Shown: one piece after another, positions 23,107 to 33,736 of the stretch
Numbering within the stretch: the stretch's first letter is position 1
Layout: each line of letters starts with the position of its first letter
NCBI GenBank assembly: GCA_041674385.1
Contig: JBAYVU010000001.1
Coordinates: 1 to 64,000 of the forward strand
Reading direction: 5' to 3'
Length of the DNA stretch: 64,000 nucleotides
Source of the DNA: JACRAR01 sp041674385
Lineage (GTDB): Bacteria > Pseudomonadota > Gammaproteobacteria > Burkholderiales > Rhodocyclaceae
The notes under the pieces: generated by a model
What the model saw: the letters and a program-made list of their open reading frames with translations, nothing else
Databases searched by the model: none
What the model was told of the DNA's origin: nothing
Translations under genes and position numbers: made by a program

Positions 23107-23652
23107 TTAGCCTCTTGTCCCGCTCCGCTCGTAAGTGACGAAAGCGAAGTCGAAGCCCGCTTCGGCATGATGAGGTTCGCGTAGCGTCTCGTGCCACTCG
23201 GTCGGGTCGACATCCGGGAAAAACACATCGCCGACGTAATCCTTGGCAATTTCGGTCAGTTGCAGGCGGTTGGCCAAGGGGAGCGCCTGGCGATAGATTT
23301 CGGCCCCACCGATGATGAACGCTTCGTTCGTCCCGGTCGCTGCGGCAACGGCGAGTCCCGCCTGGAGCGAACCGACCAGATCGGCGCCAGGGATGGTCCT
23401 GTCGGTAGCGCGGCTGATGACGATATTCTTTCTTCCCGGCAGCGGCCGGCCCAGCGAATCCCAGGTCTTGCGCCCCATGATGACAGGATGCCCCAAGGTG
23501 AGGGATTTGAAACGTTTGAGATCCTCCGGCAGCCGCCACGGCATCGCATTGCCGATGCCGATAACGTGGTTCTTCGCTACGGCGGCAATCAGCGTGATGC
23601 GCAGCGAGTTCGTTGAGGGAAGGGAAGGCATGCCGTCGTCCGGGATAAACAT
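23107..23652 (-). CDS. folA: Dihydrofolate reductase
   Basis: The core shows the DHFR signature: ITLIAAVAKNHVIGIGNAMPWRLPEDLKRFK (here split as AAVAKNHVIG and MPWRLPEDLKRFK), HPVIMGRKTWDSLGRPLPGRKN and IIGGAEIYRQALP. It reduces dihydrofolate to tetrahydrofolate with NADPH for thymidylate and purine synthesis. At 181 residues it is slightly long; starts at residue 1 or 8 are both possible, and neither has a good ribosome-binding site. The gene stands alone on the minus strand, divergent from the DUF2802 gene. The sequence is a normal chromosomal type, not a trimethoprim-resistance cassette. Confidence 0.95.
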   Translation of the reverse strand: MFIPDDGMPSLPSTNSLRITLIAAVAKNHVIGIGNAMPWRLPEDLKRFKSLTLGHPVIMGRKTWDSLGRPLPGRKNIVISRATDRTIPGADLVGSLQAGLAVAAATGTNEAFIIGGAEIYRQALPLANRLQLTEIAKDYVGDVFFPDVDPTEWHETLREPHHAEAGFDFAFVTYERSGTRG

Positions 23653-23749
23653 GGGGTAAATCGGGGTCTGCTCGTCATTTGCCCAGGTCGGGGAGCGGAT
23701 ATTATCGCCGTATTACGGCCAGTTTGTCCGCACCGCGTGTCGAGACCAC

Positions 23750-24277
23750 ATGAACATGGATTTCACGGAATTCAGCATACGCTACGCAATTATCTGCGCT
23801 GTGGCAGTGGTCGCCGTGTTCTTGCTGGTTTCCCTCGCCGGCCTGGTGCAAATCAAGCTGCGGCAGCGTGCCAAGGAACGGACGCTGACGCTGGATGGCG
23901 ACGAAGTGTATTGGATCGCACCGGAACAAAGCGCTGCGGCAGAAGCGGAAGAAACGGAAGAAGTCTTGCCGGAATCGTGGCGTGCGCCCCTGATGCAGGA
24001 TCAGCCCCCGTCGCAATTCGGGGAACAGCTGTTTCGTACCGGCGTTGAGGCCGAACTGCAACAATTGCGCAGCGAGCTGGCCGGCATCAAGGAGAACATG
24101 GCGCAACTGAAAGCCGCAAGACGCGTCTCGCCGCAATACAACGAGGCGATGTTGCTGGCGCAACGCGGCATGGGTGCGCATGACATCGCCGAGACATGCG
24201 GCATCTCCATGGGGGAAGCCGAGTTGGTGCTGTCCTTGAGCCGCAACAAGCAGGAGTACGAAGATCATGATAGATAA
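23750..24277 (+). CDS. DUF2802 membrane protein
   Basis: The 175-residue protein has one N-terminal TM helix (about 10-32), an acidic linker, a coiled coil (VEAELQQLRSELAGIKENM) and a C-terminal helix-turn-helix-like part (LAQRGMGAHDIAETCGISMGEAELV) typical of DUF2802 proteins. These commonly lie near flagellar genes in beta- and gammaproteobacteria, and fliW is two genes downstream. The function is unknown. Its 3' end overlaps the SPOR-domain gene by 11 bases. Confidence 0.82.
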   Translation: MNMDFTEFSIRYAIICAVAVVAVFLLVSLAGLVQIKLRQRAKERTLTLDGDEVYWIAPEQSAAAEAEETEEVLPESWRAPLMQDQPPSQFGEQLFRTGVEAELQQLRSELAGIKENMAQLKAARRVSPQYNEAMLLAQRGMGAHDIAETCGISMGEAELVLSLSRNKQEYEDHDR

Positions 24278-24959
24278 AGCGACTGGCGAAAGCGGCGTGG
24301 ATCCTGTCGATCCGCAGGCGGCCGATGCGGAGCTGAAAAGTCGCCTGATCAGGCGCGTCTCCGTGGCCGTCGTGTTGATCGTTGCCCTGCTGGGCGGCCT
24401 GGCCGTGCTGGACGCCCTGAATGCGCCGCCCAAGTTGAAGCCTGTGGAAGAAGCGCCGGTAGTCGCACAGACCGGGCAAACCCCGGCAGAAACCAAGCCG
24501 GAAGAAAAGCCGCCCGAGCCGGCCCAGCAGGAAGAAACCAAGAAGGCAGAAGAAGTCCCTGCCGAACCGGAAAAAACCGCCGCACCCGCCGCGCCGAACC
24601 GGGTGGAGCACGCTCCCCGGCCTTTGACCAAGCCAGCCGAAGCCCGTCAGGCCATGCTCAAACCGAGCGCCCCGCCGACCGAACTGGTTCGTCCGCCCCG
24701 CCCGGCGGCGCCTGCATCGCGGCCTTTGACCCAGCCGCTCGTCCATACCCCGGTTTTCTTGTTGCAACTGGGGGTGTTCAACAACACGGCTAACGCCGAA
24801 GAATTGCGCGCCAAACTGGAACTGAACGGGATTCCCTCGCAGATCGAGGCACGGGTTCAGGTGGGTCCTTTCAAGAGTCGTCAGGAAGCCGAACAGGCAC
24901 GCGACAAGCTGAAACAGTTGGGTATGGAAACGGGCTTGATCCTGGCCGTGAAAAAGTAG
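24267..24959 (+). CDS. SPOR-domain membrane protein
   Basis: The 230-residue protein has a cytoplasmic N-terminus, one TM helix (about 29-50), a long Pro/Glu/Lys/Ala-rich periplasmic linker and a C-terminal SPOR domain (about 158-230; VFLLQLGVFNNTANAEELR, then VQVGPFKSRQEAEQARDKL). SPOR domains bind denuded peptidoglycan at division sites. It is translationally overlapped with the DUF2802 gene. Confidence 0.88.
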   Translation: MIDKATGESGVDPVDPQAADAELKSRLIRRVSVAVVLIVALLGGLAVLDALNAPPKLKPVEEAPVVAQTGQTPAETKPEEKPPEPAQQEETKKAEEVPAEPEKTAAPAAPNRVEHAPRPLTKPAEARQAMLKPSAPPTELVRPPRPAAPASRPLTQPLVHTPVFLLQLGVFNNTANAEELRAKLELNGIPSQIEARVQVGPFKSRQEAEQARDKLKQLGMETGLILAVKK

Positions 24960-25010
24960 TCCTGCATAGCCGCCAACATCAACGAGAACACACCCCGGGT
25001 AAACCACGCC

Positions 25011-25430
25011 ATGCATATCGAAAGTCTGCGTTTTGGCAGCCTGACCGTCGAGTCCGACAAGATCATTGAATTCCCTGAAGGGCTGGCCGGTTTCGAAGCG
25101 TGCCATCGCTTCACCCTGTTTCACCCCGAGGATACGGCGCCGAAGTATTTCATTTTGCAATCGCTCGACGATACGGCGCTCGCCTTTCACATCGCCGATC
25201 CGGCCCAGCTCGGTTTCAGCTACGAGATCTCCCTGACCGACGCGGAGTCGGCGCTGCTCAAGCTGGCCGATCCGAAGGATGCCGTGGTGGCAGTGATACT
25301 CTGGAAGGATGAGACGGCCGGTACGGGGTTGCGCGCCAACCTGAATGCCCCCCTCATCATCAACATCGACGAGCGGCGCGGTTTGCAGCACATCTTCGCA
25401 CGCCTGAACTACGCGGTGGCGCCGGCCTAG
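25011..25430 (+). CDS. fliW: Flagellar assembly factor FliW
   Basis: The 139-residue protein matches FliW throughout: FGSLTVESDKIIEFPEGLAGF, RFTLFHPEDTAPKYFILQS and LRANLNAPLIINIDERRG. FliW binds flagellin and antagonises the translational repressor CsrA. No flagellin or csrA gene is in the window, so this copy sits away from its usual partners. Confidence 0.92.
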   Translation: MHIESLRFGSLTVESDKIIEFPEGLAGFEACHRFTLFHPEDTAPKYFILQSLDDTALAFHIADPAQLGFSYEISLTDAESALLKLADPKDAVVAVILWKDETAGTGLRANLNAPLIINIDERRGLQHIFARLNYAVAPA

Positions 25431-25495
25431 GGCGTGTTCTCAAATTCCGCAGACTTCGTCTAACATGGCGGGCGTCCCAACCAGGAGAACTTTCC

Positions 25496-25876
25496 ATGTC
25501 CCGCAAGATCATCGTCGCCCCCAACGCGCCTGCCGCCATTGGTACCTATTCGCAGGCGGTGCAGGTTGGCAACACCGTTTATCTGTCCGGCCAGATTGGC
25601 CTTGACCCGGTCAGCATGCAAATGCTGGAAGGCATCGATGCCCAGATCGTCCGCGTATTCGAGAATCTCAAGGCGGTCGCGGCCGCAGCCGGCGCCAGTT
25701 TAAATGACGCAGTCAAGCTCACTATCTACCTCACCGATCTGGGCAATTTTGCCAAGGTAAACGAGACCATGGCGCGCTATCTCGATCAGCCCTATCCGGC
25801 GCGCGCCGCCGTCGGCGTCAAGGAATTGCCGCGCGGGGCGCTGATCGAGGCGGATGCGATCCTCCACCTGGGCTGA
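25496..25876 (+). CDS. ridA: RidA-family enamine/imine deaminase
   Basis: The 126-residue protein is full length and has the RidA signatures: APAAIGTYSQAVQVGNTVYLSGQIGLDP near the start (seen as AIGTYSQAVQ and YLSGQIGLDP) and YPARAAVGVKELPRGALIEADAI at the end, with the substrate-binding Arg of YPARAAV and Glu of IEADA. It hydrolyses reactive enamines from PLP enzymes. AGGAGA lies upstream. recG follows after 10 bases. Confidence 0.93.
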   Translation: MSRKIIVAPNAPAAIGTYSQAVQVGNTVYLSGQIGLDPVSMQMLEGIDAQIVRVFENLKAVAAAAGASLNDAVKLTIYLTDLGNFAKVNETMARYLDQPYPARAAVGVKELPRGALIEADAILHLG

Positions 25877-25886
25877 GCCGTGAACG

Positions 25887-27947
25887 ATGGCGACTGACGG
25901 CCCAAGCGGCTTCGGCAACATTTCCAAGCCGCTCGTCGCCAAGCTGGCCAAACTTGGATTGCATAACGATGCCGACCTGATCCTGCATCTGCCCTTGCGT
26001 TACGAGGACGAAACGCAAATCACGCCGTTGGCGGAGACTGTGCCGGGCGTGCCGGCGCAGGTGGAGGTCGAAGTGATCAGCACCGACATCGCTTTCCGCC
26101 CTCGCCGTCAACTGGTCAGCCGGGTACGCGACGACAGCGGCCAGCTGGTGGTGCGTTTGCTCAACTTCTATCCGAGCCAGCAGAAGCAATTTGCGCCGGG
26201 CGCGCGGCTGCGCCTGTTCGGCGAGGTGCGCGACGGCTATTTCGGACCGGAAATGGTTCATCCCCGCGCCCGCGCCGTGGCATCGGGCGCGCCGCTGCCG
26301 ATAGCGCTGACACCGGTCTACCCGACCACCGCCGGCGTAAGCCAACTCCTGTTGCGCAAGCTCATCGGTGCAGCCTTGGCGTGCGCCGATGAGCGCGGCG
26401 ACCTGCGCGACACGCTGCCAGCCGCCCTGCGCGCCGGACACAGCCTGATGCCTTTCGACGAGGCGATACGCATGCTGCATCTGCCCCCTGCGGCGCTGCC
26501 GCCCTCAGCACTGGAACTGCGCAATCGCACGGCTTGGCGCCGCATCCGTTTCGACGAACTGCTCGCACAGCAGATCTCGCTGCGCCGCGCCTATGCCGCG
26601 CGCCGGGCACGCGGCGCGCCCGTCTTGCCCGCTACCGGATCGTTGACCGGAAAACTGCTGGCGCAACTGCCGTTTCGCCTCACCGCCGCGCAGCGGCGCA
26701 CCTGGGAAGAAATCTCCGCCGAACTTGCGCTCGACCACCCGATGCAGCGATTGCTGCAAGGCGATGTCGGCAGCGGCAAGACCGTCGTGGCCGCGCTGGC
26801 GTTGTTGCAGGCCGTCGAGAACGGCTGCCAGGGGGCGTTGATGGCGCCCACGGAGATTCTTGCCGAGCAGCACTGGCGCAAGCTTGGCAACTGGCTCGCG
26901 CCCTTGGGCGTCGAAGTGGCCTGGCTGTCGGGCAGCCTGAAGCAGCGGCAGAAGCTTGCGACCCTGGCCGACATCAAGGCAGGCCGTGCTGCCATTGCGG
27001 TTGGCACCCATGCCTTGATCGAGGAGGCGGTCGACTTCAACCGGCTCGGCCTCGCCGTGGTCGATGAGCAGCATCGTTTCGGCGTGCATCAGCGCCTGGC
27101 GCTGCGCTACAAGGGAGGAAAGGGTAACGTGCCGCACCAGCTGATGATGACTGCCACGCCGATTCCGCGCACCCTGGCGATGAGCTACTACGCCGACCTG
27201 GACGTGTCGGTGATCGACGAAATGCCGCCCGGCCGCTCGCCGGTGCTGACCAAGCTGGTTGCCGAAACCCGCCGCACCGAAGTGATGGCGCGCATCCGTT
27301 CCGCCTGCCAGGCCGGGCGGCAGGCGTATTGGGTTTGTCCTCTGATCGAGGAGAGTGAAAGCTTGCAGCTCAAGACCGCGCTGGAAACCCACCAGCGACT
27401 GACTGAAGAATTGCCGGAGCTGAATATCGGCCTGGTGCACGGCCGTCTCAAGCAGGCCGAAAAGTCTGCCGTGATGGGCGCTTTCGTTGCCGGCAGCATG
27501 CAGGTGTTGGTGTCCACCACGGTGATCGAAGTCGGCGTCGATGTACCCAACGCCTCGCTGATGGTGATCGAACACGCCGAACGTTTCGGCCTGGCGCAAT
27601 TGCACCAGTTGCGCGGCCGGGTGGGACGCGGCAGCGCCGAGTCGGCTTGTATCCTGCTCTATGCCCAGCCGCTTTCGCAGGCGGGACGCGAACGGCTGAA
27701 AATCATTTTCGAACATGCCGACGGTTTCGAGATCGCCCGCCGGGATCTGCGCCTGCGCGGCCCCGGCGAATTCATCGGCGCCCGCCAGAGCGGGCTGCCT
27801 TTGCTGCGCTATGCCGACCTGGAGGATGTCGCCCTGGTCGAGGCTGCGCGCGAAGCGGCGGAACAATTGCTGCGGGTCGATCCCGCAGCCGCGGACAGGC
27901 ATGTCGAGCGATGGCTGGGCGGGAAGCAGGAATTGCTGAAGGTCTAA
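25887..27947 (+). CDS. recG: ATP-dependent DNA helicase RecG
   Basis: The 686-residue protein has the RecG wedge/OB domain (about 50-150), Walker A GDVGSGKT (about 287-294), Walker B box DEQH in VVDEQHRFGVHQR, motif III TATPIPRTLAM, and the C-terminal helicase motifs (STTVIEVGVDVPNA, QLRGRVGRG) plus the TRG-like segment DLRLRGPGEFIGARQSG. It reverses stalled replication forks and processes branched DNA. Confidence 0.96.
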   Translation: MATDGPSGFGNISKPLVAKLAKLGLHNDADLILHLPLRYEDETQITPLAETVPGVPAQVEVEVISTDIAFRPRRQLVSRVRDDSGQLVVRLLNFYPSQQKQFAPGARLRLFGEVRDGYFGPEMVHPRARAVASGAPLPIALTPVYPTTAGVSQLLLRKLIGAALACADERGDLRDTLPAALRAGHSLMPFDEAIRMLHLPPAALPPSALELRNRTAWRRIRFDELLAQQISLRRAYAARRARGAPVLPATGSLTGKLLAQLPFRLTAAQRRTWEEISAELALDHPMQRLLQGDVGSGKTVVAALALLQAVENGCQGALMAPTEILAEQHWRKLGNWLAPLGVEVAWLSGSLKQRQKLATLADIKAGRAAIAVGTHALIEEAVDFNRLGLAVVDEQHRFGVHQRLALRYKGGKGNVPHQLMMTATPIPRTLAMSYYADLDVSVIDEMPPGRSPVLTKLVAETRRTEVMARIRSACQAGRQAYWVCPLIEESESLQLKTALETHQRLTEELPELNIGLVHGRLKQAEKSAVMGAFVAGSMQVLVSTTVIEVGVDVPNASLMVIEHAERFGLAQLHQLRGRVGRGSAESACILLYAQPLSQAGRERLKIIFEHADGFEIARRDLRLRGPGEFIGARQSGLPLLRYADLEDVALVEAAREAAEQLLRVDPAAADRHVERWLGGKQELLKV

Positions 27948-27969
27948 CCGTTCTTCTTGCCGCAGGCAC

Positions 27970-27998
27970 AAAAAAAGCCCTTCCTTGGAGGGAAGGGC
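27970..27998 (-). terminator. Rho-independent terminator of the symporter operon
   Basis: GCCCTTCC-N6-GGAAGGGC forms an 8-bp GC-rich stem; on the minus strand it is followed by a seven-T run. It lies just downstream of the symporter gene ending at 28021. On the plus strand the A-run precedes the stem, so it would not efficiently stop recG transcripts. Confidence 0.85.
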
Positions 27999-28020
27999 CG
28001 AGGGAGGACTACCAGAGTAG

Positions 28021-29937
<1,917 letters not shown>

Positions 29938-29938
29938 G

Positions 29939-30259
29939 TTATTTGGCTCCTATCTTTTCGGCATCGCGCACCAGCTCCGCGGCCATTGCGTCGAAGTCCT
30001 TGGCCTTGGCGGTGTAATAAAAGGCGATGCCCCAGGCCACGATGAATTGGGACAGCGCGAAGAGAATCCCGACATTCACGACGCCATAGACTTTCACCTT
30101 GTATATGTCGGTGAAATAAGCGGCACCTATCGGCAGCAGGAAATAATAGAACAGCGAGAAAATCATCAGGCCCGTGAGAAATGCCATTTTCTGGGCATGC
30201 AGGCGCTGAAAGCGCGGGTCGTTATCGATCGCAACCCAATTGATGGAAGATTGTGTCAT
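29939..30259 (-). CDS. DUF485 membrane protein (YjcH-like symporter partner)
   Basis: The 106-residue protein begins at MTQSSINWVAIDN with AGGAGG upstream. It has two TM helices and the DUF485 hallmark SLFYYFLLPIGAAYFTD, then ALSQFIVAWGIAFYYTAKAKDFD. In E. coli the homologue yjcH is cotranscribed with actP. Here it directly precedes the symporter gene. Confidence 0.9.
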   Translation of the reverse strand: MTQSSINWVAIDNDPRFQRLHAQKMAFLTGLMIFSLFYYFLLPIGAAYFTDIYKVKVYGVVNVGILFALSQFIVAWGIAFYYTAKAKDFDAMAAELVRDAEKIGAK

Positions 30260-30297
30260 GGTCCCTCCTATATGTTTTATATAAGCCGGGCCACCCC

Positions 30298-30322
30298 AGC
30301 CTGATAGACAGGCTAGCAGCCT
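30298..30322. promoter_or_regulatory. Overlapping inverted repeats upstream of the symporter operon
   Basis: AGCCTG-ATAGA-CAGGCT (30298-30314) is a perfect 6-bp dyad, and AGGCT-AGC-AGCCT (30310-30322) overlaps it. Both are in the 100-base gap between the kinase stop and the DUF485 start. They may form a partial terminator/attenuator or an operator. Confidence 0.4.
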
Positions 30323-30336
30323 AAACTGACGAAGCA

Positions 30337-30352
30337 CTTACGCTAGGCTTAC
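30337..30352 (-). promoter_or_regulatory. 11-bp-spaced direct repeat, candidate response-regulator site
   Basis: On the minus strand GTAAG-CCTAGC-GTAAG has exactly 11 bases from repeat to repeat, the spacing used by OmpR/PhoB-family dimers. It lies about 80 bases before the DUF485 start, upstream of a weak -10-like TTATAT. The adjacent two-component system is the obvious candidate to bind it. Confidence 0.45.
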
Positions 30353-30359
30353 ATCTTTC

Positions 30360-31835
30360 TTACTCAGGCGGGATAGTCGCCGGGTTCTCCGTTTGCACCG
30401 GATAGGCGACCCCTTGGCGCGGGAAGACGGCCTGGGCCAGCGTACCCTGGCCGTGCGGGTTGGGTCGCAGCCGCACGCTGGCACGATGCAGTTCGGCTAT
30501 CTCGCGCACGATGGACAGGCCCAGGCCGCTACCGTCCGCATCGGAGCCGAGAACCCGGTAAAAACGTTCGAACACCAATTCGGAATCCGCTTCGGAGATG
30601 CCGATGCCATTGTCTTCAACCTCGAATACGGCGAACGCTTCGGCGCGTGTCCGCGCCGTGACCCGGCCTCCGGCAGGGGTGTATTTGATGGCGTTGTCGA
30701 CCAGGTTGCTGATCAACTCGCGCAACAGCACCGGACTGCCATCGATCAACAGCGGCCAACCGCTATCCTCGAAACCGAGGTCGATCTGCTTGGCCAAGGC
30801 GCGCGGCACGGCCTCCTGGGTCACTTCGCGCGCCAGCGCTTCCAGGTCGACGGTCGTGAAGGCATGCAGTTTCTCATGGCTGGCCTCGGCGCGCGCCAAC
30901 ATCAGCAGCTGGCTGATCAGATGGGCGGCCCGGTCGGCGCTCTCGGCGATCTGCTGCAGCGATGCGCGGATCAATTGCGGATCGGTTTCCGATTGGGCCA
31001 GCTCGGTCTGCATCTTCAGGCCGGTCAGCGGCGTGCGCATCTGATGCGCGGCATCGGCGATGAAACGCTGCTGCGCTTGCAGGTTCTGTTCGAGACGCGC
31101 CATCATGTCATTGAAGGCGAGGATCACCGGCCGCACTTCCACCGGCACGCCGTGGATGTTGATGGGCGCCAGATCGCCGGGGCGGCGATCATGGATACGT
31201 CGCTGCAGACGGGTCAATGGGGCGATGCCGCGCGTCAGGCCAAGATAGACCAGCACCACTGCCAGCGGAATGATGGCGAACTGCGGCAGGATCACGCCGG
31301 AAATGATGCGGCTGGCGAGGTTCTCGCGTTTCTTGCGGGTTTCCGCCACCTGCACCAGGGCAGTTTGCCCACGTGAATTCAAGGCGACGAACTTGTAGGC
31401 GACGCGGATCTCCTCGCCATTGATGTCGTCGTCGCGCAAGCGCACGGCTTCCAGCTCCAGCTGGTCCGGCAATGCGGCACGCGGGATTTCCTTGTCCCCG
31501 ACGATCAGTTCGCCGCCCGGGCCGGTGACCTGGTAGTAAGTGGTGTCGTTTTCGTCGGCGCGCAACATGGCTCGCGCCGGGGCAGGAAAACTCACTACCA
31601 CCTTGTTGTTCACCACCTTGACCAGGCGCGCGATGGCGCCGACATTTTCCATCAGCGTCTGATCGTAGGGCTGGTTGGCGATCTGATTGGCGACATGATG
31701 GGTGACGGCGATGCTGATCGGCCACAGGAACAGCAATGGCGCCAGCATCCAGTCGAGAATCTCCCCGAACAGCGAATTGAGTTCGGTCGGCGTGCCGAAG
31801 ATGCGGGTGCGGCGGGTGCGTTCAACGGCCGGCAT
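30360..31835 (-). CDS. TctE-like sensor histidine kinase
   Basis: Started at MPAVERTRRTRIFG (491 residues), the gene overlaps the response-regulator gene by 14 bases. It has TM1 (about 26-46), a periplasmic 2CSK_N-type sensor domain (about 47-180), TM2 (about 180-203), a linker, HisKA with the phospho-acceptor His in DAAHQMRTPL, and HATPase boxes NLVDNAIKYTPAGG, DNGIGI and GSGLGLSIV. The domain order matches TctE-type kinases that sense carboxylates. It precedes the symporter operon on the same strand, so it probably controls it. Confidence 0.9.
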   Translation of the reverse strand: MPAVERTRRTRIFGTPTELNSLFGEILDWMLAPLLFLWPISIAVTHHVANQIANQPYDQTLMENVGAIARLVKVVNNKVVVSFPAPARAMLRADENDTTYYQVTGPGGELIVGDKEIPRAALPDQLELEAVRLRDDDINGEEIRVAYKFVALNSRGQTALVQVAETRKKRENLASRIISGVILPQFAIIPLAVVLVYLGLTRGIAPLTRLQRRIHDRRPGDLAPINIHGVPVEVRPVILAFNDMMARLEQNLQAQQRFIADAAHQMRTPLTGLKMQTELAQSETDPQLIRASLQQIAESADRAAHLISQLLMLARAEASHEKLHAFTTVDLEALAREVTQEAVPRALAKQIDLGFEDSGWPLLIDGSPVLLRELISNLVDNAIKYTPAGGRVTARTRAEAFAVFEVEDNGIGISEADSELVFERFYRVLGSDADGSGLGLSIVREIAELHRASVRLRPNPHGQGTLAQAVFPRQGVAYPVQTENPATIPPE

Positions 31836-32532
31836 CGGACTTCTTAACGTCCGGCGCGTCGCCGCTGTCGGCAGGTTTCTCCAGGCAATAGCCGAGACCG
31901 CGAACGGTAGTGATCTTAATCCCGCCGGCATCGAGCTTCTTGCGCAGCCGATGCACGTACACTTCGATGGCGTTGGTGCTCACCTCCTCGCCCCAACTGC
32001 ACAAGTGGTCGACCAGATGTTCCTTGTTGACCAGCCGGCCGGCGCGCAGCAGCAGGATTTCCAGCAGGCCGAGTTCGCGTGCCGACAGCTCGACTGTCTG
32101 GCCGTCGATCTTCACCTGCCGATCGACCTGGTCGTAACTCAAGGCGCCGAATTCGATGCAGGTCGGCATGCCGGTGCCGCGGCGCGTCAGCGCCCGGACC
32201 CGCGCTTCCAGCTCGGGCAGCGCGAAAGGCTTGCTCATGTAATCGTCGGCCCCGGCGTCGAGTCCGCGCACGCGATCCTCGAGGCAGCCCTGCGCGGTCA
32301 GGATCAGCACGGGCAAGGTTTTCTTGCGCGCGCGCAAGCGCCGCAGCACTTCGATGCCCGACAGCTTGGGTAAGCCCAAGTCGAGGATCAGCAGATCGAA
32401 CTGCTGGCTGGCCAGCGCGGCGTCGGCATCGACGCCATTGCCGACGCAATCGACGGCGTAGCCCGCCTTGCGCAGCGAGCGCTGCAAGCCGTCGGCGATG
32501 ATGCGGTCATCTTCAGCCAGCAGAATTCTCAT
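31822..32532 (-). CDS. OmpR-family response regulator (TctD-like)
   Basis: The 236-residue protein has a receiver domain with EDD at 7-9, phospho-Asp51 in LILDLGLP and the KPF lysine near 101, followed by a winged-helix DNA-binding domain (about 125-222; VYVHRLRKKLDAGGIKITTVRG LGY, given in two parts). It is the partner of the kinase encoded immediately downstream and the likely regulator of the DUF485/symporter genes. Confidence 0.93.
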   Translation of the reverse strand: MRILLAEDDRIIADGLQRSLRKAGYAVDCVGNGVDADAALASQQFDLLILDLGLPKLSGIEVLRRLRARKKTLPVLILTAQGCLEDRVRGLDAGADDYMSKPFALPELEARVRALTRRGTGMPTCIEFGALSYDQVDRQVKIDGQTVELSARELGLLEILLLRAGRLVNKEHLVDHLCSWGEEVSTNAIEVYVHRLRKKLDAGGIKITTVRGLGYCLEKPADSGDAPDVKKSDAGR

Positions 32533-32560
32533 CGGGTGTACCTTTCCTCGATGTGAAGCC

Positions 32561-32581
32561 CTACACTGAGATTCAGTGTAG
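32561..32581. promoter_or_regulatory. 9-bp perfect dyad upstream of the response-regulator gene
   Basis: CTACACTGA-GAT-TCAGTGTAG is a perfect 21-base dyad starting 29 bases before the regulator start. On the minus strand it contains TACACT, a plausible -10 box, so a repressor bound here would block the promoter. No T-run follows, so a terminator is unlikely. Confidence 0.5.
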
Positions 32582-32621
32582 CACAGGCCTGGCGAGGCTT
32601 TGCGGAGGAGACAGGCACTGC

Positions 32622-32879
32622 CTAGACTCCGGCAGTACCCATATACCCCGCAATCAACCTGAACTGCTCCAGCGCCGCTTTAGTGCGCAGATCGTAGCCC
32701 CACAGTTTCCTGGTCCACGGCGTTTCCGACGCCGGCTTCTTGTCGAAGAACAGCACGTTCGCCTTCACCCCCTGCGCATAGAACGAGCCGGTGGGAAGGC
32801 GCCGCAGCGTAGGCACCTTACACTCGCGCAACACGTTGCAGTAGTTCCAGAGTTTCTTGACGAGGGCCGAAGTATTCAT
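32622..32879 (-). pseudogene. Remnant of a type I methyltransferase gene (hsdM) with a large internal deletion
   Basis: The 85-codon frame begins MNTSALVKKLWNYCNVLRE, which is how one class of HsdM proteins begins, and then jumps to LPTGSFYAQGVKANVLFFDK and PWTRKLWGYDLRT, which belong near the C-terminus of the same class. The methylase core with its SAM motif and NPPF/Y box is missing, so about 350-400 codons have been lost. The ATG overlaps the stop of the AbiEii-like toxin gene as ATGA, showing that the intact ancestor was coupled to the toxin-antitoxin genes. This HsdM class differs from the intact hsdM at 43479. Confidence 0.72.
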
Positions 32880-33736
32880 GGCGTCTCGAATCCGGTGATG
32901 CCGCGCTCGAATGCCGCCAGCAGACGCCGAGTATTTTCCGGCTCGATGCCGGAAACCTGTCCGACCAATTTCAGAGCACCGTCGGGATCGCTCTCGCGGC
33001 GAAGAATGGCGCTCAACTGTGCAAGAACCGACGGCGCGTTGCCACCGTACGCCAACAACAACTTGCGTGCGTCACGACCCACCAGCCAGGCACTCGCAAT
33101 CTCGAAATCGAAATCTGGCCCGAGCAAGTGGCTGGCTTCCGCATAGAAGCGTTCCGTATTTCCAGCGGCAATGAAATGCCGCAAGACGAGGATCAGATCC
33201 GATGCATCCTTGCGCGGCTGGGCCAGATGGCGGTCGAGCCAGGCGAAGACCTTCAGGACCGCCAACATCGGCAGCGCCACCACGCGGACGCTTTGACCAT
33301 CGGGCAAGGCCACGGTGACTGCCGCCGCATCGGCCGCGCCATAACCGAGCAAGCTCATTGCTCCGCCATCGGGTGGCGGCCAGACGATCCTGCCGTCGGG
33401 TTCCTCGATGGCGCCGAATGGAATCATGTCTATCCAGCCGCAGACCTTGTGGCGCAGCTTGTGCAAAACGTTCCGGTGCGGCTCGAATTGCCCATGACAA
33501 ATCAATGCCTCGCGCACCGCGGAAAACTCGGCCCAATCGCCAACGGCGATCGCCAGATCAACGTCCTCGGTCGTACGGAGAATACCAACATCGTGGGCGT
33601 AATGCAGCAACAGGTCGCGCGCCATCGCGCCCACCAGCAGCGGTTCGCGCGCCAGACCGGCGGCACGGATGTCCGCCATCAGGGCCGCCAGCCAGGCGAG
33701 CTCGCTTCTAGCGGCCAGGTTCAAGATAGCGGTCAT
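32876..33736 (-). CDS. AbiEii-like nucleotidyltransferase (type IV toxin-antitoxin toxin)
   Basis: The 286-residue protein has a nucleotidyltransferase core: LVGAMARDLLLHYA followed by TEDVDLAI, giving the metal-binding pair Asp58-x-Asp60, and a DxIPFG segment further on. It lies directly after, and overlaps by 29 bases, an AbiEi-type antitoxin gene. Such toxins block growth by modifying nucleic acids such as tRNA and can abort phage infection. The exact target is not deducible here. Confidence 0.72.
   Translation of the reverse strand: MTAILNLAARSELAWLAALMADIRAAGLAREPLLVGAMARDLLLHYAHDVGILRTTEDVDLAIAVGDWAEFSAVREALICHGQFEPHRNVLHKLRHKVCGWIDMIPFGAIEEPDGRIVWPPPDGGAMSLLGYGAADAAAVTVALPDGQSVRVVALPMLAVLKVFAWLDRHLAQPRKDASDLILVLRHFIAAGNTERFYAEASHLLGPDFDFEIASAWLVGRDARKLLLAYGGNAPSVLAQLSAILRRESDPDGALKLVGQVSGIEPENTRRLLAAFERGITGFETP

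Noticed and set aside
23107..23652. Possible trimethoprim-resistance dihydrofolate reductase
   Set aside because: The sequence looks like a standard chromosomal FolA, and no integron or cassette features are nearby.
27970..27998. Terminator for recG on the plus strand
   Set aside because: The A-run precedes the stem on the plus strand and no T-run follows, so it is assigned to the minus-strand symporter operon.
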